A stretch of 64,000 nt of DNA from a virus, in the IMG/VR virus record IMGVR_UViG_3300047320_000196, positions 1 to 64,000 of that record. One strand, 5' to 3'. Each line of letters starts with the position of its first letter. Positions within the stretch are counted from its first letter, which is position 1. The notes below the pieces were generated by a model, which searched no databases, was not told where the DNA came from, and was given only the letters and a program-made list of their open reading frames with translations. The translations under genes and the position numbers were made by a program. Below are positions 33,915 through 42,093 of this stretch, in pieces.

Positions 33915-34571
33915 TTACACCACCGCGGTCAGGTAGCGGGTCGGCTCAGCCTGAAGCGCCAGGTTCACAGTGCGAGTCAGCAGGTTGTTGCGGGACACTG
34001 CTGGCTGCTTGGAGAACGATGTGTAAGCGCCGTAGAGCAGCGTGTCATTACCCGGCAAGTTCAGGCGCGCAGCCTCAACCTGCTTGCCGGCATCAGCCTT
34101 CATCAGCACCTTGTTGAAGTCCTGAGCAGGGTCATCCGCCAGGGTCAGCACCATGCTGGCTGCCGATTTGTCGGTCGGAATTTGCTTGCCTTGGTCATCC
34201 TCGAGGAAAACAACGTCGAGATAGTTCTGTTCACCGCCGGAGAAGGCAACGTCGGAGATTTGCGGAATCTGCACCCAGGTCAGAACCTTGCGCATGGTGC
34301 CCGCCCCGCCGCCGGCCGGAAAGATCTGGGTGTCAGTGGTGTCGATGCCCTCGAGCGTGATTGCCGTGGCGGTCGCCGCCTTCACTCGAACCACTTTGCT
34401 GTCCAGCTTGCTCCAGCCCGAAGTCAGCAACACGATATCGCCAGCGCTCAGCGTGCCGCCCACAACGGTGGCCACAGCTTCAGTGGCGTTGGTGATGGAA
34501 GCGAACGCCAGTGCAGTGGCATAGGTTGCAGCGTGCTGGAAAGTGCCGCCGTTCGGAATTTTGTAGCCCAT
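33915..34571 (-). CDS. V: Major tail tube protein
   Basis: This 218-residue protein is beta-rich with short Gly turns (PNGGTFQHAATYATALAFAS, LVLTLADDP) and lies directly before the G/GT chaperones. It matches lambda-V-type tube proteins by size, fold pattern and position. Hexamer rings of this protein build the non-contractile tail. Confidence 0.85.
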   Translation of the reverse strand: MGYKIPNGGTFQHAATYATALAFASITNATEAVATVVGGTLSAGDIVLLTSGWSKLDSKVVRVKAATATAITLEGIDTTDTQIFPAGGGAGTMRKVLTWVQIPQISDVAFSGGEQNYLDVVFLEDDQGKQIPTDKSAASMVLTLADDPAQDFNKVLMKADAGKQVEAARLNLPGNDTLLYGAYTSFSKQPAVSRNNLLTRTVNLALQAEPTRYLTAVV

Positions 34572-34594
34572 GGGTGATTCCCCTTTTCAGAAAT

Positions 34595-34619
34595 GACAAA
34601 ACCCGCTCAATGGCGGGTT
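34595..34619 (-). terminator. Hairpin upstream of the tail tube gene
   Basis: AACCCGC (34600-34606) pairs with GCGGGTT (34613-34619). It lies between the tail terminator gene and the tail tube gene and may set relative expression. Confidence 0.45.
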
Positions 34620-34641
34620 CTGGGTGTGCCCAATGGGCGGA

Positions 34642-35058
34642 TTAGTTGGTGTCGGCCCGGTAAGTGAAAGAGACCGGGACGGTGTACGCGGAATCGCCGG
34701 TGATGCCTGGGCCTTGGTCAACTGGCGACATAGTCACCACAGTCACAGCCCCTTTTGTGTCCCGAGCGTACAGAGGGAACAGGTTCGTCAGCTCCTCGAC
34801 GATCTGGTTCGTCTTTGTTTTCCCGGTACCGGCCGGCGCAATAACGCTCACCTGAAACACGCCGGTGAACAGCCGGTGATCGCCGCCGAGCGTGTTGCTC
34901 GCGGTATCACCCGGGATCGTGAACGCTCGCAGATAGGTTTCATCCGCTGCCGGCGTGTAGGCCGTGTTCTCGAAGATGATCTTCAGCTTCTGCGACCTGG
35001 CACCATTCCAAGCGATGAGCTTTGCCTCGTAGATTGAGGCGATGATCGCGTGACTCAT
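34642..35058 (-). CDS. Tail terminator protein (gpU-like, DUF4128-type)
   Basis: This 138-residue protein contains YLRAFTIPGDT, FQVSVIAPAGTGKTKTNQI and a C-terminal strand VPVSFTYRAD, the pattern of DUF4128 tail terminators. The GTGKTKT is not a Walker A in context. It caps the top of the tail tube before joining to the head. It overlaps the next upstream gene by 4 bases. Confidence 0.75.
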   Translation of the reverse strand: MSHAIIASIYEAKLIAWNGARSQKLKIIFENTAYTPAADETYLRAFTIPGDTASNTLGGDHRLFTGVFQVSVIAPAGTGKTKTNQIVEELTNLFPLYARDTKGAVTVVTMSPVDQGPGITGDSAYTVPVSFTYRADTN

Positions 35059-35651
35059 ACCTGATTGTTCCTGATGGCCTCATGCACGATCTGCTGGAAG
35101 CGAGCCACGGTAACCCGGACCATGCCGCCGGGGGCCTGGGTCGAATGACCAAACTCCAGCGGAATCGCGTAGGGCAAGTTGTTGATGATGTAAGCGATCT
35201 GGCCGGCGGTGAAATCACTCATCGCGGCGACCAGGGCGGCTACGGTCTCGGTGCCACTAGGGTCAACCTCGTCGAACGTGACGCTCTCGACCACACCGAG
35301 GGAAATGTGCCAGTTCGCACGGAAGCGGCCACCGACATAGCCTTCCGGTGCGACGATGTCCATGCCGTCATTGAGCTTGCGGCCTTTTTTGAGCCTGCCG
35401 CCCTTGGTCAGGTTGGCCGGATCGCTGCGCAGCGCAGTGTTGTGGTCGTCGACAGCCTTGTTGTACTGGGCCGCTACCGCGTTCTGCGCCCAGATCTCCG
35501 GGTTACCCACGGGAGACATCCGGATCAGGCTGCTGCCGACCTCGATGATGATCTCGCGCACGCTCGCGTCGATGGCCTCGCTGGCCTGGGCTGCAAACTC
35601 TGCGAGGCTCAGGGCGAAGCTGCCGGATTGACCGACGCCTGCCCGACTCAC
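35055..35651 (-). CDS. Tail completion protein, HK97 gp10-like
   Basis: This 198-residue protein has IIIEVGSSLIRMSPVGNPE near the N-terminus, the signature region of gp10-like neck proteins (…SPVDTG-like), and NLPYAIPLEFGHSTQAP near the C-terminus. Position between the head stopper and tail terminator agrees. It joins head and tail. Confidence 0.75.
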   Translation of the reverse strand: MSRAGVGQSGSFALSLAEFAAQASEAIDASVREIIIEVGSSLIRMSPVGNPEIWAQNAVAAQYNKAVDDHNTALRSDPANLTKGGRLKKGRKLNDGMDIVAPEGYVGGRFRANWHISLGVVESVTFDEVDPSGTETVAALVAAMSDFTAGQIAYIINNLPYAIPLEFGHSTQAPGGMVRVTVARFQQIVHEAIRNNQV

Positions 35652-36019
35652 GACCGCACCTGCAGTTCATACAGTATCGGCGTGCCGGCTGGATTGACCT
35701 CTTTCAGCGGCGGGACAATTGCCCATGTGCGGCCCTGGGCGACCACCTTGTCGAGCAGGCCCGGCACCCAGGCCAAACCCTGCGCGGCGATCTTGAGCTT
35801 CTTATCACCCTGCCGAATGAGACTGTTGTTTTGGAATTCTTGGCCGGTGAAGTCGAGCAGGACGCCCTGGGCAGTCTGCTCAATGGTGACGCCCGGCGCC
35901 TCGCCGCCCGTCTCCGGGTCATACTCGCCCGGCTCCGTCTTGCTGATGGTCACCGGCTGGCCGAACTGCGTTATCAACCGCAGAGCGGTAGCAGCCGTGC
36001 GGTCGTAGAACGCGCTCAT
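35648..36019 (-). CDS. Head-tail joining (stopper) protein
   Basis: This 123-residue beta-rich protein (TISKTEPGEYDPETGGEAP, VLLDFTGQEFQNNSLI) lies between the connector and gp10-like genes with 4-base overlaps. This layout and size are typical of SPP1 gp16-like stoppers. Exact family not confirmed. Confidence 0.65.
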   Translation of the reverse strand: MSAFYDRTAATALRLITQFGQPVTISKTEPGEYDPETGGEAPGVTIEQTAQGVLLDFTGQEFQNNSLIRQGDKKLKIAAQGLAWVPGLLDKVVAQGRTWAIVPPLKEVNPAGTPILYELQVRS

Positions 36020-36021
36020 TG

Positions 36022-36525
36022 TCAGGCCCTCACGGCAAACAGGCCTCGTTTGGCCAGGTAGTCGGCGAACTGGGTTCGGCTTGGGCGATCTGGTGCGGCC
36101 GGCAATAGCCTGCCGCTTTTGTTGCTGATCGGGGCGTATTCAACATCAACCGCGCCTTCGACTCGCTCGCGAATTACCGCCCCCTGACGCTGATCGACCG
36201 GGTCGATATCGTCGGTGTGGATCTCGGCAGCCAGCGCCATTTGCCCGTACTGGATCCGCGCGGGCAGGTAGTTGTCGGGCTTGATCTCGTAATCCAGCTC
36301 GACGCCGCGGCGTGGCCAGGATAGTGCCTGCTCGCTGTTGGACTTTCGCCCTTTCCACGTCATGCCGTCCATTGCCAGCGCGGCCCGGCGCAGCAGCGCT
36401 TCCTGCGCTGGAACCTCCGCCGGGATGATCACGCCGAACTTCACGGCGTACATGGCCAGGTCTTCGGCGGATGCGTAGCTCTCGGCGTCAGGCTTGCCGG
36501 TACCGTCCTCGATGATGAGAGTCAT
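36022..36525 (-). CDS. Head-tail connector, DnaT-like
   Basis: This 167-residue protein starts MTLIIEDGTGKPDAESYASAE. This opening and the helical WKGRKSNSEQALSWPRRG segment define a phage family commonly labelled DnaT-like ssDNA-binding. Its position right after the capsid genes argues that it is really an adaptor ring protein; the replication name is probably misleading. Confidence 0.75.
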   Translation of the reverse strand: MTLIIEDGTGKPDAESYASAEDLAMYAVKFGVIIPAEVPAQEALLRRAALAMDGMTWKGRKSNSEQALSWPRRGVELDYEIKPDNYLPARIQYGQMALAAEIHTDDIDPVDQRQGAVIRERVEGAVDVEYAPISNKSGRLLPAAPDRPSRTQFADYLAKRGLFAVRA

Positions 36526-36582
36526 GAATCAGCTCGCTGTGGTGTTCTGGACCGGATGCCACGTTATCGGGCACCCGGGTGA

Positions 36583-37158
36583 TTACGCCTGCTGCAGGTC
36601 AGCAACTGCCTTTTCCAGCGATTCTACCGAAGCATTCGCCCGATACGTCACGTTGGCGGCGTCGAGTTGCGCTTTGAGGTTCGCGATCTTCTCCGCATTG
36701 TCGACCGGCTCCGCTGCCGCCTTCAGGCGTGCAACTTCAGCGCGGAGAGATTCAACCTCGCCCGCCAAGTTGTCACGCTCACCCGTGAGGGCTTCGAAAC
36801 CCTGGTGAATCGCTTTCAGCGCACCGAACAATCGGATCGGCAGTTCGCCGGCGCCCGGGTGTTCCAGCTCAGACAGACCTTCAGCGGCGTCGATCAACAA
36901 CACGATGCCGTCACGTTCCGCATTCAACTTGTCGATCAGCTCCCGCAGTGCAGCGTGATCACCACTATCGGCGATCAGCAGCATCGGTGCCGGTTCAACC
37001 TGCCGCACCGTCACCTCCGGCACATCACCGGCCTCACCCTCGCGACTTTCGGTAATGTTCGCGTCGATGATGCGCAGGCCGTGTTCCTTCGCCAACGCCT
37101 TCACATCTTCCCGGTACTGGTGAAACGGTCCGGGCAGATACCAGATTTTATTGCTCAT
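36583..37158 (-). CDS. Hypothetical head-region protein with coiled coil
   Basis: This 191-residue protein has an alpha/beta N-terminal part (IWYLPGPFHQYREDVKALAK…). A coiled coil follows (LAGEVESLRAEVARLKAA), and then a C-terminal helix pair (LKAQLDAANVTYRANASVE, then LEKAVADLQQ) resembling a HeH/LEM-like motif seen in phage structural proteins. It lies just downstream of the major capsid gene. It may be a minor head protein or decoration factor. Confidence 0.6.
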   Translation of the reverse strand: MSNKIWYLPGPFHQYREDVKALAKEHGLRIIDANITESREGEAGDVPEVTVRQVEPAPMLLIADSGDHAALRELIDKLNAERDGIVLLIDAAEGLSELEHPGAGELPIRLFGALKAIHQGFEALTGERDNLAGEVESLRAEVARLKAAAEPVDNAEKIANLKAQLDAANVTYRANASVESLEKAVADLQQA

Positions 37159-37171
37159 GATTGCATCTCCG

Positions 37172-37198
37172 CCAAGCCGGGAACACGTCCCGGCTTGG
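37172..37198 (-). terminator. 11-bp hairpin after the capsid gene
   Basis: CCAAGCCGGGA (37172-37182) pairs perfectly with TCCCGGCTTGG (37188-37198). No T-run follows, so it may stabilise the abundant capsid mRNA or weakly attenuate transcription rather than terminate it. Confidence 0.5.
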
Positions 37199-37209
37199 AC
37201 ATCACGGGG

Positions 37210-38178
37210 TTACTTGGAGGCGTCACCGATCAGAGCCACACCGGCGGTGTGCTTGATGCTGGTAGCGGTCTTGTCCCAGTTGGTACCGGTCGCCAGCTCA
37301 GCGTCGGTCGGCGACTTGCCGCCGGTGGTGGTATCCCAGGTGTAGCCCTTCAGGCCCAAGCCGAAGGTGTAATCGGTTTGCAGCGTGGTCTCGATGCGTT
37401 CCTTGCCGTTGGTGGTCTGGACGTTGCTGATGATGTCGCGGCCGTCGTGGACCAGTGCAGCGCCCTGCACCAAGGACAGAATGATTTCCTTGTTCGGGGT
37501 GCCGGCCTGCATCAGCGCAGGGGCGTCCGTCACAACGGAGATCTTGCCGAGGATGTCCACCACGCGAACGTTGCCCGCCTGGAACAGCTGCTGCTGGTTC
37601 GCCAGGTTCTGGCCGACCAACTTGTGGTAGCTGGTGCCCTGCATCACCTGGGTGACCAAGTTCTGACTGGCGTCGCCGAACTTCGCATGCGCGTTATTCA
37701 GGCCGGCGTAGCTGATACCTGCGGTAGCCGACACATCGTTGACTGCTGCCGCTTGGGCGGTAATCGCTGCCACCAGCGCCGCGATTGCAGTGTTCAACTG
37801 ATCCTTCAGCAGGATTTCAGCGAACGCGCGGCTCGCGACTTCGATACCTTGCGCGGTCGGGCGCTCCAGCCAGGTCATCTGCGATGGCTCATAGCGGATC
37901 GGGCCGAAGCCGCCGGCAACCTTCACCGAAGTGTTTTTCAGTTCGGTCAGGTCGGTGGCAGCAACAGCGGCGTTGGCGCTATAACGGTCCACGCGACGCT
38001 GAGCAGCAGCCAGGGTCTGGAAGAACGACTCTTGGAGGAAGTCGCCAGTGAAGCCGTCTGGGGACAACACGATAGCGCCGCGGCTCGCAGCGTTGAAAGC
38101 GGCCAAGTACTGATCCAGCGTCTCGAGAGTCGCCGGCATGATGTACTGGTTGAAGACCTGCATTTGCGACAGGGACAT
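37210..38178 (-). CDS. Major capsid protein
   Basis: This 322-residue protein starts MSLSQMQVFNQYIMPATLETL and has the Ala-rich helices and long beta stretches of phage capsid proteins. It follows the scaffold gene and has a strong boundary hairpin downstream. The N-terminal region has no obvious propeptide and scaffold is a separate protein, so maturation is probably scaffold-driven. Assignment is by gene order and composition. Confidence 0.85.
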   Translation of the reverse strand: MSLSQMQVFNQYIMPATLETLDQYLAAFNAASRGAIVLSPDGFTGDFLQESFFQTLAAAQRRVDRYSANAAVAATDLTELKNTSVKVAGGFGPIRYEPSQMTWLERPTAQGIEVASRAFAEILLKDQLNTAIAALVAAITAQAAAVNDVSATAGISYAGLNNAHAKFGDASQNLVTQVMQGTSYHKLVGQNLANQQQLFQAGNVRVVDILGKISVVTDAPALMQAGTPNKEIILSLVQGAALVHDGRDIISNVQTTNGKERIETTLQTDYTFGLGLKGYTWDTTTGGKSPTDAELATGTNWDKTATSIKHTAGVALIGDASK

Positions 38179-38189
38179 GAGTTATTTCC

Positions 38190-38897
38190 TTACGATTGAG
38201 GGAGATCCGGGAACCGGCTTGCGATCGCAGCCGTACGTTCCTCTTTGTTACCGCCGATTTTTCCTTTCGGGGCCCCGCCCCCACCACCTGCACCGCCGGC
38301 CCCGCCGCCCGATGCCTTACTACCTGCGATCAGCGGCGCGAACGCCGCGTCATTCGCAATTTCTGCTTTCAGCTCATCCAGCGTTGCCGCCGAGAGCTTG
38401 CCCTGCGCGTCGAGGACGACCACTACGGGCTTCCCGTCGCGCTGCTCGACGCTCAGACGGCGCTCGATGTGCGGCAACAGGGCTTTTGCGCTGCCCTGCA
38501 CTGCAAGTGCGGAGGCGATGTCAGTAGCGGTACGGCCGACAGTCAGATCCCGGATCTGCCCGCTCAGCGTTGCCCGCTCCTGTTCCAGCGTGCCGGTCAG
38601 CTCAGCTTCGCGGCGAGTGAATTTCTCTGTCCAGGAACGCTCGAGCTCTTCGACGTTGCCGGACTTGCGAGCGAGTTCTTCCCGCTCCAGGCGCGCAGCC
38701 TCTTCGGCTTCGCGCGCCTTCTTCTCAGCGGCTTTCTTCTCGCCGAGCAGTTCATCTACCTTGGCCTTCAGGCCGGATACATCTTCTTGCTGCGGCAGAC
38801 CTTCAATGCCGAGTACGAACTTGCCGTCCTTCTCGGTGTAAAGAGCGCGCACGGCTTCATCTACCCCTTCCAGGGTATCCAGTTGGAATTTCAGCAT
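38190..38897 (-). CDS. Capsid scaffolding protein
   Basis: This 235-residue protein has a central Glu/Lys/Ala coiled coil (EKKAAEKKAREAEEAARLE) and a Gly-rich linker (about residues 195-212) before a short basic/hydrophobic C-terminus (IASRFPDLPQS). This is the classic layout of a scaffold placed just upstream of a major capsid gene. It is expected inside the procapsid and lost on packaging. Confidence 0.85.
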   Translation of the reverse strand: MLKFQLDTLEGVDEAVRALYTEKDGKFVLGIEGLPQQEDVSGLKAKVDELLGEKKAAEKKAREAEEAARLEREELARKSGNVEELERSWTEKFTRREAELTGTLEQERATLSGQIRDLTVGRTATDIASALAVQGSAKALLPHIERRLSVEQRDGKPVVVVLDAQGKLSAATLDELKAEIANDAAFAPLIAGSKASGGGAGGAGGGGGAPKGKIGGNKEERTAAIASRFPDLPQS

Positions 38898-38987
38898 TGG
38901 TTGTCTCCCAGAGACTTAGGTGCAGGCCCTGCCTGCGAAATTTGGACACAATCAAAAAAAGATATGAGAATGCCCGGTTAATCATCA

Positions 38988-39578
38988 ATGCCAGAGATCT
39001 ATATGCCCGACAGTGAAGTTATTCAGTCAAAAAGACTTGAAGTTGGCAGTGCCATCCTTATCGCAGGTCTCTCCGGCTTACTGACGCTTGCAGGAGTTAT
39101 GAGCACCAGCGTAATAGGCGCACTTTCGGCTAAACAATCCGCAGAGCTCGCAGCCCAGTCAGCGAAACTCTCAGCAGGCTTAACTGCGCAAGCAGCAAAG
39201 CTCGCAGCGCAGCAGGCTTGCGTGAACCGAATTGACCTACAGGAGAACAATCTGCGGAATAAGGCCGATCAGTTCCTGAGCGCCTTCGGTATTTATGTGT
39301 CCTTGCTGGGGCACTCTCAATATATGAAGGACACTAGTGACTCTCGACTCGATGATCTGCTTAAAGCTGGATTTGCGTTCAGTGCTTATGCTCCAGCAAA
39401 CGTTGCTACGACGACTCAAAACATGGTCATAAGTCTAAACAGAAGCCTATCTGAAAAAGATGAGAAAAAGGTTAATGAATATACTGACAAAGTGAATGAG
39501 ACCTATAGAAAGTGGAACCATGAGTACCAAGAGGGCTTACAAAAGCTAGATCACTCTCGCGAGAAGTGCGCTTCATAA
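38988..39578 (+). CDS. Plus-strand membrane/coiled-coil protein inside the head operon
   Basis: This 196-residue protein (a second ATG lies at 39003) has one transmembrane segment near the N-terminus (AILIAGLSGLLTLAGVM). Ala/Gln/Lys heptads follow (AKQSAELAAQSAKLSAGL…), then a soluble helical region with two Cys. It is opposite to all head genes and converges on the MuF gene with a 6-base overlap. TTGGAC near 38942 and GAGAAT about 18 bases later could be its promoter. It is likely expressed in the lysogen; function unknown. Confidence 0.6.
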   Translation: MPEIYMPDSEVIQSKRLEVGSAILIAGLSGLLTLAGVMSTSVIGALSAKQSAELAAQSAKLSAGLTAQAAKLAAQQACVNRIDLQENNLRNKADQFLSAFGIYVSLLGHSQYMKDTSDSRLDDLLKAGFAFSAYAPANVATTTQNMVISLNRSLSEKDEKKVNEYTDKVNETYRKWNHEYQEGLQKLDHSREKCAS

Positions 39579-40658
39579 CTCGGCTTTTTCAAACGCTATC
39601 GGCTCAAGAGCCCTCATCTGAGTGAGCGTCAGCGGTGAAAAATTGCGACCAAGTTGAAGCTCTGCGAAACGTTCGGTTGTCAAACCGCCTTCGCGGAAAA
39701 GCTTGGCGCGGACCGGGCCAATGGCCCTGTCCTGAAACGCCGCCGGCTGCTGCTTGAGCCAGTCGTAATAGCTGAGGTCTGCCCTCACCGGCTGCGCGCC
39801 ACTATTGCCGACCGATGCCCGCGTGGCGCCCTCAGCAAACAGCGCGCTAAAGCGAGTCACCGCAACCACCGTCGATCGACAGTTTATGTGGATCGGCGGT
39901 CGCGGCCCTTCGGTCAGCTTGAACCGGCGCTTGTCCAGTGTCCGGCACTGGCTGGTCGTCTTCGAATCCAGCGTGCTGACCCACTCCACCGACGGCACGA
40001 CATCGGAGTTCGCTTTCAGCGTCTCCATGCGCGCCTGGGTGGCAACGTGCTGCACCGCGGTTCGCACGATGGCGCCAGCGGTGCGGTTGGTCGTAGCCAG
40101 GATGCCGTCGTTGTACTTGAGCGCCTTGGTCCCACGGATGTTCCTGATGATCTGGAAGTTGGTCTGGCCTTCGAAGAAGCCCTGCCTGATCGCGCCGGTG
40201 AGGCGTTGCCGCTCCGTGACGGTGAAGCCATCAATGAACGACTTGAGCAGCTTGCCGCCGTCCGCGCCGCGCACGCTGAGCGGGTTGATGAGGATCGCCG
40301 CCCTGATTGCCGCAGCGCCAGGCACCGCAGCATCGAAAGAGACGCCGACCGGTGCTGCCCGGGTCAGGCTAGTTGCCTCAAACTCGGCCTCGTAGTTGGC
40401 GATATCCTCCAGGTCGAGGTTCAGCTTCTCGCTGTACCGGTCGAAGATGCCCAGCAGCAGGCTATCAACCTCGCTCAGCAGCCGCTCCAACCGGGCGACG
40501 GTGTAACCCGTCAGATCCGCCCGGGTCAGCCGCTCACGAATTGATCGATCAATCTCCTTCAGGAACGGCGCGAACTTCGCGACCTCCCCCGACTTCAGCT
40601 GCTCAAGGAAGACGGCATGGCGGATTGTGGCATCAAGGATCGCTTGGTTTGCCGCCAT
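39573..40658 (-). CDS. Minor head protein, Mu F / SPP1 gp7 family
   Basis: In this 361-residue protein, the C-terminal part contains the MuF signature with SKTTSQCRTLDKR-like sequence (LDSKTTSQCRTLDKRRF) and PIHINCRSTVV, where Cys-x-His-x-N-C residues are conserved. The N-terminus is helical. MuF proteins are injected or internal head proteins placed after the portal, and here the gene overlaps the portal gene by 26 bases. Confidence 0.88.
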   Translation of the reverse strand: MAANQAILDATIRHAVFLEQLKSGEVAKFAPFLKEIDRSIRERLTRADLTGYTVARLERLLSEVDSLLLGIFDRYSEKLNLDLEDIANYEAEFEATSLTRAAPVGVSFDAAVPGAAAIRAAILINPLSVRGADGGKLLKSFIDGFTVTERQRLTGAIRQGFFEGQTNFQIIRNIRGTKALKYNDGILATTNRTAGAIVRTAVQHVATQARMETLKANSDVVPSVEWVSTLDSKTTSQCRTLDKRRFKLTEGPRPPIHINCRSTVVAVTRFSALFAEGATRASVGNSGAQPVRADLSYYDWLKQQPAAFQDRAIGPVRAKLFREGGLTTERFAELQLGRNFSPLTLTQMRALEPIAFEKAEL

Positions 40659-42093
40659 TCGGAATTACCTCGTCGTCATCCAGGTCAGGCCCAGTGCTTT
40701 GCGCTTCCAGCTCTCCCCGGATTTCATCGTCCGTTTTCTCCGGGTTGATCACGCCGCGATCGCGCAGGTACTGCCAGAAGTCGCCCTCCGGCAGTTTCCC
40801 GCCCTGCACTGCGTTGAACAGCGCCGCCAAGATCGTCGCGTCCAAAGTGATCTGGCTGAAGTCCTGATTGAGTTTGTAGACCACTACGCCGGAGGCGTTC
40901 ACGAACTCAGCCATCCATGTCAGGCACTGGCTGTAAGCCTCGCTGACGTTGCTGACCACCAGCGACAGAACGCTGTGTTCGGCGGCGCTATCGTTGTCGG
41001 CCTGGGTGGCGGTCTTCACCGCGCTACCACGCTCGATCAGCCGGGCGCCGAGCGACACCATGTCCTGCTTCTTGGATTCCATGGCCTCCTTAGCCACCGT
41101 GTTCGGCTGAGCCTGCCAAACTCCGCAGGTGCCGTTTACCGGGAGTAGCCAGGGCGCACGGGAGCCGAGGAATATCCCGTTCGTCTCCATGTGATCGCGC
41201 CACTGCTCATCGAGACCAGCCATCCACGGTTGAGGCTGGCCCACCAAATAGGCAGCTTCTTCGTAGTCCGCACTATTGCGGTAATGGCCGATGTTCACTT
41301 CGGCCATGTCGTAAAGCGGCGCGTCGTCAATGGTTGTGTCGTTGTTCTCGCTGCCAACGAATTGGAACGGGATCACCTGCCACGGTCGGCCGAGGCCATT
41401 CAATGGTGTGAATGGCGCGACCTTCTGAGTTGTCGCGCTTGAACCCTCTTCCCACACTTCCTGCGTGTACTGACCCAAGACATCAAGGCGCAATACTCGG
41501 TATTGCACGACCTGCTCACTACCGAAACCATCGTCGGTATCGACGTCGACCGTTTCGCGCAGCACGACAAGGCTCAACAGGTGCTGGCCGCCGACTTGGC
41601 GGGTCTTCCAGTTGATGATCGACTCAGCTGTGTAGCTTGCGATGTTCGCCCGGGCGCGGCCAGATTGCTCGTCAGCCTTGCTGACTGTCCCAGCCACAAC
41701 GGAAACATAGTCCACCAGCAGCCCATGGCGGCCGACTTCGAGCAGATGCCCGATCACCGACTGTGATTGCTGGTAAACGCTCACGCCCTGCCCGTCGATA
41801 TCCTTGGATACGTAGTCGAGTGCGCCGGGAACAGTGAGCGTAGGCCAGGTACGAAACACTGCGCCAACGAGGCTGTGCTTCGTGCGACCGGTAGCGTTGT
41901 AGAACACAGCGCGCTTCTTGTACGCCTCATAGCGCGCCTTGTTGTCGTCACTGGTGTCGGCTGCGTTCGGCCTTGGCAGATATCGGTCGCCGGCAGCCTT
42001 GATGGTTTCCGACCCTTTGCAGACGTCGCGCACCAAGCGCCATCGGTACTGTGCCGCCTTGTACTCGGGACGAGTAAAAGTGACGTCCGTCAT
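40633..42093 (-). CDS. Portal protein (DUF4055-type)
   Basis: This 486-residue protein lies between large terminase and MuF with overlaps on both sides. Segments such as YEAYKKRAVFYNATGRTKHS, VSVYQQSQSVIGHLLEVGRH and QPNTVAKEAMESKKQDMVSL are typical of DUF4055 portals. It forms the dodecameric DNA channel at one capsid vertex. Confidence 0.85.
   Translation of the reverse strand: MTDVTFTRPEYKAAQYRWRLVRDVCKGSETIKAAGDRYLPRPNAADTSDDNKARYEAYKKRAVFYNATGRTKHSLVGAVFRTWPTLTVPGALDYVSKDIDGQGVSVYQQSQSVIGHLLEVGRHGLLVDYVSVVAGTVSKADEQSGRARANIASYTAESIINWKTRQVGGQHLLSLVVLRETVDVDTDDGFGSEQVVQYRVLRLDVLGQYTQEVWEEGSSATTQKVAPFTPLNGLGRPWQVIPFQFVGSENNDTTIDDAPLYDMAEVNIGHYRNSADYEEAAYLVGQPQPWMAGLDEQWRDHMETNGIFLGSRAPWLLPVNGTCGVWQAQPNTVAKEAMESKKQDMVSLGARLIERGSAVKTATQADNDSAAEHSVLSLVVSNVSEAYSQCLTWMAEFVNASGVVVYKLNQDFSQITLDATILAALFNAVQGGKLPEGDFWQYLRDRGVINPEKTDDEIRGELEAQSTGPDLDDDEVIPNGGKPSDP

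Noticed and set aside
34642-35058. GTGKTKT in the tail terminator protein as a Walker A motif
   Set aside because: There is no Walker B or other ATPase motif, and the protein has the size, strands and place of a tail terminator.
36022-36525. DnaT-like protein as a replication gene
   Set aside because: It lies in the head-tail connector block between capsid and stopper genes; a structural adaptor is more likely than a primosome role.
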